A DNA stretch of 8,729 nucleotides from NCBI GenBank assembly GCA_002726335.1, contig PBSR01000231.1, positions 1-8,729 on the forward strand, read 5' to 3'. Of this stretch, positions 1-5,329 are shown one piece after another. The notes below the pieces were generated by a model that had not been told where the DNA came from, made no database searches, and saw only the letters and a program-made list of their open reading frames with translations. Source of the DNA: Gemmatimonadaceae bacterium. Its GTDB lineage: Bacteria > Latescibacterota > UBA2968 > UBA8231. The position numbers and the translations under genes are program-made. Each line of letters begins with the position of its first letter. Position 1 is the first letter of the stretch.

Positions 1-468
1 CCAGAACACCTCCGAGCCACTGCCGCCACCCGTCGTATCACCGAGGCGGACGGTGAGACGGTCCCCGCGAGCGAAGACGCCGCTGTCGACGGTGACACTG
101 CACAGACCGACCGACTCACGGCCGATCAGCAGTCTCAGACCGGCGCTGCTGGCCGTCTCAAGGGTGGCGTGATCCCGCCGGTCTGGCCGATCGGTCTGGA
201 ACAGGACAGCGAACTGGCAGTCGAAGCGAGTGAAACTGAGAACCGCTCCCGCTCGCAGATCACCGTGATCGTTGCGCACGGTGAGGACCCATGTGCCCCT
301 CGTGCCGGCAACGGGAGAGTCGTGAGGCAGTTGGACGAAGGCGCCCCCGCCCGCCGGCTCGAAGCCGATGTCGAATTGGAAGGCCAGATCACCGGGGGTG
401 TAGTGCTGTGGGTAGGGGCGCACCGGTGGGTCGGGCAATTCGGTCTCCTTGCGGTCAGCGGCACTCAT
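1..468 (-). CDS. N-terminal part of a possible DUF3604-like protein (runs off the left edge)
   Basis: An open frame on the minus strand starts at ATG 468-466 and runs without a stop to base 1, giving 156 residues of a longer protein. No signal peptide or membrane segment is visible. The start is polar and proline-rich (residues 1-25). The region after it looks like a beta-rich domain, with GTWVLTVRNDHGDLRAG at 58-74 and GDRLTVRLGDTTGGGSGS at 135-152. The second stretch resembles the 'GD.i.v.lGDrsgGGpG' segment I recall from N-terminal regions of DUF3604 proteins, which are predicted phosphoesterase-like proteins with a later metal-binding domain. That domain would lie beyond the window, so the assignment rests on one motif and is tentative. 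No in-frame start lies just upstream, and no good Shine-Dalgarno sequence precedes the ATG. The gene is divergent from the TIM barrel gene at 548, with 79 bases between them. An overlapping frame starting at GTG 464 is arginine- and serine-rich and is a shadow. Confidence 0.6.
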   Translation of the reverse strand, partial: MSAADRKETELPDPPVRPYPQHYTPGDLAFQFDIGFEPAGGGAFVQLPHDSPVAGTRGTWVLTVRNDHGDLRAGAVLSFTRFDCQFAVLFQTDRPDRRDHATLETASSAGLRLLIGRESVGLCSVTVDSGVFARGDRLTVRLGDTTGGGSGSEVFW

Positions 469-547
469 GCGGAAGATAGACGGGCTTCTTACAATGAACC
501 AATAACGACGTGTTCCACAGGCTGACACACGAAGGGAGCTGGAGAGG

Positions 548-1357
548 ATGATGAAGCTGGCAACGATGACGAGTGTGTGTCCGGATTGGACACTGGACGA
601 GGTCGTGGCCGGGATGCAGCGCCACGGTTATCAGGGCCTGGAGCCGCGGGTCGAGTGGGGCCATGCCAGCGGCATCGAAAAGGACCTGACAGCGGCGGGC
701 CGGGGTGAGGTGCGCCGCCGCTTCGCAGATGAAGGGCTGTCGATCTGCTGCCTTGCCACGAGCGTGAAGATGGCGACGCCGGAGGTCGCCGATCGAGCCG
801 GCCACGTGGAGGATCTGCGGCGTTATCTCGAGCTGGCGACGGACCTTGGCTGCGATCTGATCCGCACCTTCGGTGGCCAGCGGGATGCCGCGGCCCCCTG
901 GGCGATGGTGGTGGACTACACAGCCGACGGCTACCGTCAGGTCGTTGCTGACGCGGCGGCCGCCGGCGTGACCGTGCTCATGGAAACCCACGACGACTGG
1001 TGCTGCTCAGCGCCGGTGCGCGCCGTGGTGGAAGCGGTCGATCACCCCAACCTGCGGGTGCTGTGGGACTTCATGCACTCACAGCGCATGATGGAGACTC
1101 CGCAGGAGTCGTTCCAGGCCCTGGGCGGGCTGACCCGCCACGTGCACGCCCACGACGGCAACTACGTGAACGGGAACATGCAGGTGAGTGCCACACTGGG
1201 CGACGGCGTCATCGACCACAAGACGCCGCTGCAACTGCTGGAGGGTGACGGCTTCGACGGTTACTTCTCAGTAGAGGTGATCCATAAGCCAGGCAGCGAC
1301 CACGATGCCGACGCGGTGCTGGCAAGTTACGCCACCGGTTTCCACAGCTACCACTGA
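548..1357 (+). CDS. Sugar phosphate isomerase/epimerase family protein (xylose isomerase-like TIM barrel)
   Basis: The 269-residue protein has the size and pattern of the AP endonuclease 2 / xylose isomerase-like TIM barrel family. These enzymes use a divalent metal to isomerise or epimerise sugars and related polyols, or to dehydrate them. Probable metal and active-site residues appear in the family order: METH (E146, H148), LWDFMHS (D174, H177), RHVHAHD (H198, H200, D203) and the late FSVEVIHKPG (E243). GLEPRVEW (30-37) and a RTFGG strand (106-110) fit earlier barrel strands. No signal peptide is present, so the protein is expected in the cytoplasm. Two ATG codons stand in tandem at 548 and 551, after purine-rich GGAGAGG at 541-547; the 551 start may be the better spaced. 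It is transcribed alone: divergent from the left-edge gene and convergent with the small regulator at 1603-1415. The substrate cannot be told from sequence; family members act on inosose, hydroxypyruvate, tagatose/psicose and others. Confidence 0.88.
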   Translation: MMKLATMTSVCPDWTLDEVVAGMQRHGYQGLEPRVEWGHASGIEKDLTAAGRGEVRRRFADEGLSICCLATSVKMATPEVADRAGHVEDLRRYLELATDLGCDLIRTFGGQRDAAAPWAMVVDYTADGYRQVVADAAAAGVTVLMETHDDWCCSAPVRAVVEAVDHPNLRVLWDFMHSQRMMETPQESFQALGGLTRHVHAHDGNYVNGNMQVSATLGDGVIDHKTPLQLLEGDGFDGYFSVEVIHKPGSDHDADAVLASYATGFHSYH

Positions 1358-1373
1358 CAGGCGATGGCCCCGC

Positions 1374-1402
1374 CGCGTCGCCGAGTGTCGGTCGGTGACG
1401 CG
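1374..1402. terminator. Candidate hairpin between convergent genes
   Basis: An 11-base stem pairs 1374-1384 (CGCGTCGCCGA) with 1392-1402 (TCGGTGACGCG), with one G-T wobble and a 7-base loop. It lies between the stop of the TIM barrel gene (1357) and the stop of the small convergent regulator gene (1417-1415), where a shared terminator would be expected. No run of T follows on either strand, so it is not a standard intrinsic terminator. It may only stall polymerase or protect 3' ends, and GC-rich DNA yields such stems by chance. Confidence 0.35.
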
Positions 1403-1414
1403 ACGGGACGGAGG

Positions 1415-1603
1415 TCAGTCTGTGCAGATGCCGCGTGCTTCGTGGCGTCTGCGACGTCGGCGAGATCTAGGCGTCTCGATCTCGTACTGCCGGCACAACC
1501 GGCTGAAACTGCCCGGGGCGATGCCCAGGGCCTGGCTGGCGTCCTTCGTGGACGGGTACATCCGGGCGGCGCGCTCGACGCGCTGTCGCTCGATCCGGAT
1601 CAC
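1415..1603 (-). CDS. Small Fis-like helix-turn-helix DNA-binding protein
   Basis: This 62-residue protein starts at GTG 1603-1601. Residues 5-43 match the Fis-type helix-turn-helix (HTH_8) found at the C-terminus of NtrC-type regulators: helix IERQRVERAARMY, then KDASQALGIAPGSFSRLCRQYEI, where A-x-x-LGI is the turn and S-x-x-RL-x-x-x-YEI the recognition helix. An arginine-rich tail follows (RSRRRRRR, 46-53). No ATPase, receiver or ligand domain is present, so the protein is little more than a DNA-binding unit. A strong Shine-Dalgarno sequence, GGAGGT, ends five bases before the GTG, which supports a real gene and fixes the start. It is divergent from the XRE-ImmA pair, and both palindromic sites in the shared intergenic region lie upstream of it. 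A role as a transcription factor or nucleoid-type protein is inferred; its targets are unknown. An overlapping frame on the same strand (1664-1467) lacks such homology and is a shadow. Confidence 0.7.
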   Translation of the reverse strand: MIRIERQRVERAARMYPSTKDASQALGIAPGSFSRLCRQYEIETPRSRRRRRRHEARGICTD

Positions 1604-1608
1604 GGCCT

Positions 1609-1614
1609 ACCTCC
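1609..1614 (-). promoter_or_regulatory. Strong Shine-Dalgarno sequence for the small HTH gene
   Basis: Read on the minus strand, the sequence is GGAGGT followed by AGGCC and then the GTG start at 1603. The match to the anti-Shine-Dalgarno sequence and the spacing are both near ideal. It is the best ribosome binding site in the window, and it supports both the existence of this short gene and the choice of a GTG start. Confidence 0.75.
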
Positions 1615-1637
1615 GCGCTGAAGAAGTGTGAGAAAGT

Positions 1638-1661
1638 TCTGGTTCGCGTTTGCGAACCAGA
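1638..1661. promoter_or_regulatory. Palindromic operator-like site 1
   Basis: A perfect inverted repeat has 10-base arms: TCTGGTTCGC at 1638-1647 and GCGAACCAGA at 1652-1661, with GTTT between them. Its core, GGTTCGCGTTTGCGAACC (1641-1658), has the same length and outer bases as a second site centred 58 bases to the right. It lies between the divergent small HTH gene and the XRE gene, centred about 46 bases upstream of the small gene's GTG. The size and symmetry fit a dimeric XRE-type repressor, so I read it as an operator for the adjacent XRE protein. It could instead form a hairpin in the leader of the small HTH transcript. Confidence 0.7.
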
Positions 1662-1697
1662 CAATGATCACGGTAAGTAATCGATGGGACATATGCA

Positions 1698-1717
1698 AGG
1701 TTCTCAATTGCGAACCT
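1698..1717. promoter_or_regulatory. Palindromic operator-like site 2
   Basis: The core GGTTCTCAATTGCGAACC (1699-1716) shares the outer GGTTC and the whole right half, TTGCGAACC, with site 1. The two halves of this site are symmetric except at one position, and one further pair (A1698/T1717) extends the symmetry. The centre lies about 83 bases upstream of the XRE start codon. Two copies of one 18-base dyad in a single intergenic region are typical of autoregulated repressor systems. A weak promoter-like pair, TTGCCA (1732-1737) and TACCTT (1755-1760) with 17 bases between, lies just downstream. Its -10 matches poorly, so I do not call it as a promoter. Confidence 0.7.
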
Positions 1718-1790
1718 CGGAAAGAAACAGTTTGCCAACGTATGAACTGGCAGCTACCTTGCCGACAAAGGAAGAGCCCTGGAGAGATCT

Positions 1791-2207
1791 ATGGAAATAG
1801 GCGATAACATCAAAAAATACCGAGAGTTACGCAGTCTTACGCTGCCCGATCTGGCGGCGAGGGCCGGCGTCTCCAAGGCTTTCCTCTGGGAGATCGAGTC
1901 GGGCAACAGCAAGCGCCCCGGGGCGGAGACGCTCTACAAGATCTCAGAGGAGCTCGGGGTGACGATCGCTCACCTGATGGGCAAGGCACCCGAAGCTGAT
2001 GGCAACGCCTGGATCGAGCCGGAGATCAACGACGGACTGCGAGCCTTCATCAACGAGCGCAAGCGTCAGGGGCAGTCCCTCGAACCCGAAGAGGTCGAGT
2101 CACTGTCCTTCGTGCAGCTGAAGGGCGGACGCCCGGAGACGAAGGAACAGTGGGCGGTGGTCTATGGCGTACTGCGCGAGATGACGGGGCCCCACGACGG
2201 TGCCTGA
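1791..2207 (+). CDS. XRE-family transcriptional regulator paired with an ImmA/IrrE peptidase
   Basis: The 138-residue protein has an XRE/Cro-CI helix-turn-helix at about residues 4-63: GDNIKKYRELRSLTLPDLAARAGVSKAFLWEIESGNSKRP runs from helix 1 through the turn to the recognition helix, followed by the ETLYKISEELGVTIAHLMG helices. The C-terminal part (about 80-133) contains GLRAFINERKRQ, then LEPEEVESLSFVQLKGGRPETKEQW, ending in VVYGVLREM. This tail pattern is familiar from XRE proteins encoded next to ImmA/IrrE peptidases and is likely the dimerisation and cleavage region. GGAG at 1781-1784 precedes the ATG at a usable distance. The last eight bases overlap the start of the peptidase gene, so the two are probably translated together. 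By analogy with ImmR and DdrO, it likely represses its own operon through the two 18-bp palindromes upstream, and perhaps the divergent small HTH gene as well. What it controls beyond that is unknown. Confidence 0.9.
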   Translation: MEIGDNIKKYRELRSLTLPDLAARAGVSKAFLWEIESGNSKRPGAETLYKISEELGVTIAHLMGKAPEADGNAWIEPEINDGLRAFINERKRQGQSLEPEEVESLSFVQLKGGRPETKEQWAVVYGVLREMTGPHDGA

Positions 2208-3117
2208 CAAGAGTACGGGCCGTCGTGTCACTCCGGCGCCGGTGCCGGCCGATGAGGGCATCCGCGACGTTCGTCTGCGCGCCCGCAAACTCCTCGCCGA
2301 AGCCGAAGGTGTGCTGCGCGCCATCGATCCAACCTGGGCGCCGCCTCCGTACGATCCCTGGCTCATCGCCCAGGCTCTGGGTATACGTTGCATCGAAGTA
2401 CAGCAGGAGTCCTTCCGCGGCGCCATGATCTGCGTGCGCGCCGGCGCACCCGTCATCCTCTACCGTCGGCAGAAGGATGAGGCGCGTACCCGATTCTCGC
2501 TGTTTCACGAGATCGCCCACACGCTGTTTCCCGGATTCGGCAGCGGACCGTTGCCTCCAGGTCCGGGATCGCCCCTGCTGGAGCCCGAGGGACGCCTCGA
2601 GCGGTTGTGCGACGCAGCGGCGCTGGAGATGCTGATCCCCGAGGACCACTTCCGCGCGGATCTGTCGAGAGACGGGTTTGGCGGTGATCGAGTTGCCGAG
2701 CTGTGTCGCCGGTACCACGCCGGCATGGAAGCGGTGGCTCTGCGCATGGTCGACAGCGAGGAGGCGCCGGCCTGTGCGGTGGCTCTCGTCGAGCAGGATC
2801 GCCCCAGCCGCTGGCGACGCCGTCAGCAGCAACCGGTATGGCCACCGGGGGCAAGTGTTCCCGATTTCGCCATCAGCTACGCGGCGTACTCGGCCCGTTG
2901 CCGCGAGCAGGGCTGGTTCCTGGCGCGCCAGCTGGCCCTGCCGAAGACGTCCTGCCTGCGGTCGGCTGCCCGCAGTGGCAAGCCTGCCGGCGGGCGAGAA
3001 TCGCTCGCCCTGCTGTCAGGCGATCTGCACAACTTTCGCATCGAGGCGTTGCCCCTCACCGACCGGCCGCGTCGCAAGGGGCGCAGCGCCGTGCTCGCCT
3101 TCTGCTATCCCGAGTAG
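2200..3117 (+). CDS. ImmA/IrrE-family zinc metallopeptidase with a long C-terminal extension
   Basis: This 305-residue protein carries the gluzincin motif HEIAH (H103, E104, H107) in FSLFHEIAHTLFPGF. A likely third zinc ligand, E143, lies in LCDAAALEMLIPEDHF, the usual 'E.ANxFAAxLLMP' position of the family. ImmA and IrrE cleave a partner XRE repressor and so induce the genes it represses; the partner here is probably the overlapping upstream XRE protein. The start is GTG 2200, eight bases inside the XRE gene, which indicates translational coupling; no ATG competes nearby. The peptidase core covers about residues 50-190. About 115 further residues, including SYAAYSARCREQGWFLARQL (226-245) and a final beta-like segment (266-303), form an extension whose role I do not recognise; it could sense the inducing signal, as the GAF-like domain does in IrrE. 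Its last 13 bases overlap the end of the convergent SDR gene. Confidence 0.88.
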   Translation: MPDKSTGRRVTPAPVPADEGIRDVRLRARKLLAEAEGVLRAIDPTWAPPPYDPWLIAQALGIRCIEVQQESFRGAMICVRAGAPVILYRRQKDEARTRFSLFHEIAHTLFPGFGSGPLPPGPGSPLLEPEGRLERLCDAAALEMLIPEDHFRADLSRDGFGGDRVAELCRRYHAGMEAVALRMVDSEEAPACAVALVEQDRPSRWRRRQQQPVWPPGASVPDFAISYAAYSARCREQGWFLARQLALPKTSCLRSAARSGKPAGGRESLALLSGDLHNFRIEALPLTDRPRRKGRSAVLAFCYPE

Positions 3118-3887
3118 TTCTCCCCGCCGCATAACAGCCCGCCGTCGACCGTCAGGGACGTTCCGGTGACGAAGGAGGCCTCGTCCGACGCCAGGTAGAG
3201 CACGGCATTGGCGACATCCTCACCCGTCCCGAGACGTTGAGCCGGGACCAGTGCGGCGTAGCGACGGCGCTCCTTCGGCGGCACCTTCAGATTGTCCCAC
3301 AGGGGTGTAAGGATGGCACCAGGAAGGACCGCATTCACACGGATGTCGGGCCCGTAGTCGATGGCCAGCACCCGTGTCAGGCCCATGATCCCCGCCTTGG
3401 TCGAGTCGTAGGCAGTGCAGGTCGCAAAGCCGGCAAGGGAGTGGACGGAACCCGTGTTGACGATGGCGCCGCCGCCGGTCCGGCGCATTTCGGGGATAGC
3501 GAACTTGGCGGCGAGGAACACGGCTTTCAGGCCGACGTTCAGGGTCAGGTCCCAGTCCTTCTCGTCGAGTTCGGTAGCCGGCGCGTGACGGAACCAGATG
3601 GCGTTGTTGTGCACGATGTCGAGTCGTCCGTACTTCTTCACCGTGCGCTCCACCATGCGCCGGATCTGTGCTGTTTTTGACAGATCGGTCCTGACGAACA
3701 GCGCCTCGCCCCCGGCTTCGATGATGTCGGCGACCACGCGCTTGCCATTGGCATCATCCACGTCGGCCACGGCGACCGAGGCGCCCTCTCGGGCGAGCCG
3801 CAGGGCGGTGGACTCGCCGATACCGGAGGCGCCCCCGGTGACGATGGCGACCTTGCCGGCGACGCGGCCCGTCGATGCAGATGTCAT
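3105..3887 (-). CDS. SDR family NAD(P)-dependent oxidoreductase
   Basis: The protein is 260 residues, the usual size of a classical short-chain dehydrogenase/reductase. It has the cofactor motif TGGASGIG (17-24), an acidic D42 after beta 2 that favours NAD over NADP, and DLS (68-70). The catalytic set is complete: N117, S147 and YDSTK (Y160, K164), followed by PG at 189-190 and the C-terminal LTVDGG (245-250). The structural NNAG motif reads NNAI (94-97), a small departure. It should oxidise a secondary alcohol or reduce a ketone in the cytoplasm; the substrate is not evident. The ATG (3887-3885) follows the stop of the FAD oxidoreductase gene by one base and has an AAGGAG ribosome binding site inside that gene's last codons. 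The two are therefore an operon and may act in sequence. The stop codon lies 13 bases inside the end of the convergent peptidase gene. Confidence 0.93.
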   Translation of the reverse strand: MTSASTGRVAGKVAIVTGGASGIGESTALRLAREGASVAVADVDDANGKRVVADIIEAGGEALFVRTDLSKTAQIRRMVERTVKKYGRLDIVHNNAIWFRHAPATELDEKDWDLTLNVGLKAVFLAAKFAIPEMRRTGGGAIVNTGSVHSLAGFATCTAYDSTKAGIMGLTRVLAIDYGPDIRVNAVLPGAILTPLWDNLKVPPKERRRYAALVPAQRLGTGEDVANAVLYLASDEASFVTGTSLTVDGGLLCGGENYSG

Positions 3888-3888
3888 G

Positions 3889-5274
3889 TCAGATCTCCTT
3901 CAGAGCAATTGTCGGATCGAGGATGCAACCGGCCTGGACCAAGCGGTCCTGCAGGTCGGGGATGGAGATACTTCGAGAGTCGTCACCGCTGACCACGGCC
4001 ATGGCGGCTGCCGTGCCCGCTGCCTGGCCCATACCCATGGCGTTGGCCGTGACCCGGCTGGAAGCGAGGGCTTCAGACGTGGCCGAGTGACACCGCCCGG
4101 CGACCCACAGGTTGTCGAGCCCCTGCGGCAGCAGTGTGCGGTAGGAGATATCGTACGGAGGCACCACCGGCATGTGGTGGTAACCGGCGTCGTCCTGGGG
4201 GTGTCGGTCGAGGCGCCAGGCGCCCAGGCAGATGACGTCGTCAACACGCCGTGCCTGACGGACGTCGTCGCCGGTGAGGACGCTGTCGCCGACGATACGC
4301 CGGGATTCACGGGCGCCGGCTGTGGGGCCGCTGGTGAAGAAGTAGGCGTCGGCAAATTCGGGAAGCTCTTCCCGCCACAATTCAAACATGCGCCAGGCGT
4401 CGGCGCGGCCCTGGATCTCAGCGCGGGTCCAGTCCTCCGGGTCGGTGCAGTCGCCGGGTGTGCGCACGGCGTTGAAGTAGATGTCGCGCCCCGAGAACGT
4501 CGCGGGCCACGGACCGCCGTAGAGTCCGATCCGGCCGTCGGCCCGGGCCCGCTCGAGAACGGCGGCGCATTTGCGGCGCAGCTCGAAGGTGAGTTCGACG
4601 TAATCGATACGGAAGTGCAGCGCCATGGGCTGCAGGGACTCGGCCTTCTCCCACGGGCACCCTGCCCAGGCGGCCACATCGCCGTCGCCGGTGGTGTCGA
4701 TCACCATCTTCGGTCGTACGGCGACGAGCCCCGCCTTGTTGCTCAGGATCACCGAGTCGACGCGGTTGCCCTCGACAAGCACGTCGGCGACCTGCGTGTG
4801 AAACAGAGGGTGGACCTCGGCGCCGAGGAGAATCTCGTCGGCTGCCCGCTTGAAGCGTTCGGGGTCGCAGCGGGGGATCAGTCGGTCGGGATGCTTCTCC
4901 ACCTCGGTGAAATCCCCGTTGACGTTGTAGGCGTGGTCGGGGCCGGCCCCCGGCTCGATGACCCCCATCCGTTCGAGCATCTCGAAGACCAGACCACCGA
5001 CGACGGGACGACCCGTCTCTTCGAAGACGAAGCCGTCGAAGGCCGAGCCGATGACATTGGTGAAGAAGCCGCCGGCGAAACCCATCCGATCCACGGCCCA
5101 TACGGAGGCTCCCTGGCGTGCCGCGGCGACGGCGGCGCCGAGGCCGGCCAGTCCAGTGCCGCAGACCAGCACGTCGGGTTCGGCGATGACGGGAATCGAC
5201 CTCGAGTAGCTGACTGTGCCCATGGGGCGAAGCATAACCACCGCCGGGACCTCAGGACAGTGCGCTTGAGCCAT
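3889..5274 (-). CDS. FAD-dependent oxidoreductase (FAD_oxidored type)
   Basis: The longest form has 461 residues. A Rossmann ADP-binding motif, DVLVCGTGLAGLGAA (34-48, GxGxxG at 39-44), ends in an acidic D62. It is followed by FAGGFFTN (66-73), a second nucleotide-contact stretch DTTGDGDVA (193-201), GARESRRIVGD (320-330) and the late GLDNLWVAGRCHSATSEALASSRV region (385-408). This order matches the FAD_oxidored family, flavoproteins common in carbohydrate-degrading environmental bacteria and mostly of unknown substrate. There is no signal peptide or membrane segment. The start is uncertain: ATG 5274 gives a 33-residue lead before the Rossmann strand and lacks a good ribosome site, ATG 5235 follows GGCGGTGG, and ATG 5223 gives the short lead usual in the family. 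I suspect 5235 or 5223, which would also leave more room for divergent promoters. It is the first gene of a two-gene operon with the SDR. Confidence 0.88.
   Translation of the reverse strand: MAQAHCPEVPAVVMLRPMGTVSYSRSIPVIAEPDVLVCGTGLAGLGAAVAAARQGASVWAVDRMGFAGGFFTNVIGSAFDGFVFEETGRPVVGGLVFEMLERMGVIEPGAGPDHAYNVNGDFTEVEKHPDRLIPRCDPERFKRAADEILLGAEVHPLFHTQVADVLVEGNRVDSVILSNKAGLVAVRPKMVIDTTGDGDVAAWAGCPWEKAESLQPMALHFRIDYVELTFELRRKCAAVLERARADGRIGLYGGPWPATFSGRDIYFNAVRTPGDCTDPEDWTRAEIQGRADAWRMFELWREELPEFADAYFFTSGPTAGARESRRIVGDSVLTGDDVRQARRVDDVICLGAWRLDRHPQDDAGYHHMPVVPPYDISYRTLLPQGLDNLWVAGRCHSATSEALASSRVTANAMGMGQAAGTAAAMAVVSGDDSRSISIPDLQDRLVQAGCILDPTIALKEI
3895..3900 (-). promoter_or_regulatory. Ribosome binding site of the SDR inside the end of the FAD oxidoreductase gene
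   Basis: Read on the minus strand, AAGGAG lies in the last codons of the flavoprotein gene, seven bases ahead of the SDR ATG at 3887 and just before the flavoprotein TGA (3891-3889). With one base between stop and start, ribosomes ending on the first gene can restart on the second, so the two proteins are likely made in linked amounts. Confidence 0.7.
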
Positions 5275-5329
5275 CCCCGGGACAGACCCTTTCTTATCCG
5301 ACCATCACCCCAGCCTATGGAGCGTCTGC

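Noticed and set aside
490..495. TACAAT as a -10 box for the TIM barrel gene
   Set aside because: The hexamer is a good match, but no acceptable -35 lies at 16-19 bases, and the organism's promoter consensus is unknown.
1641..1716. The paired palindromes as a CRISPR or transposon-end repeat
   Set aside because: There are only two imperfect copies, each internally symmetric, with unrelated flanks and no cas, transposase or integrase gene. Their position between divergent regulator genes fits operators better.
2050..2832. A 260-codon minus-strand frame opposite the XRE and peptidase genes
   Set aside because: It is antisense to two genes with clear domains, and it is Arg/Pro/Ala-rich with no family pattern.
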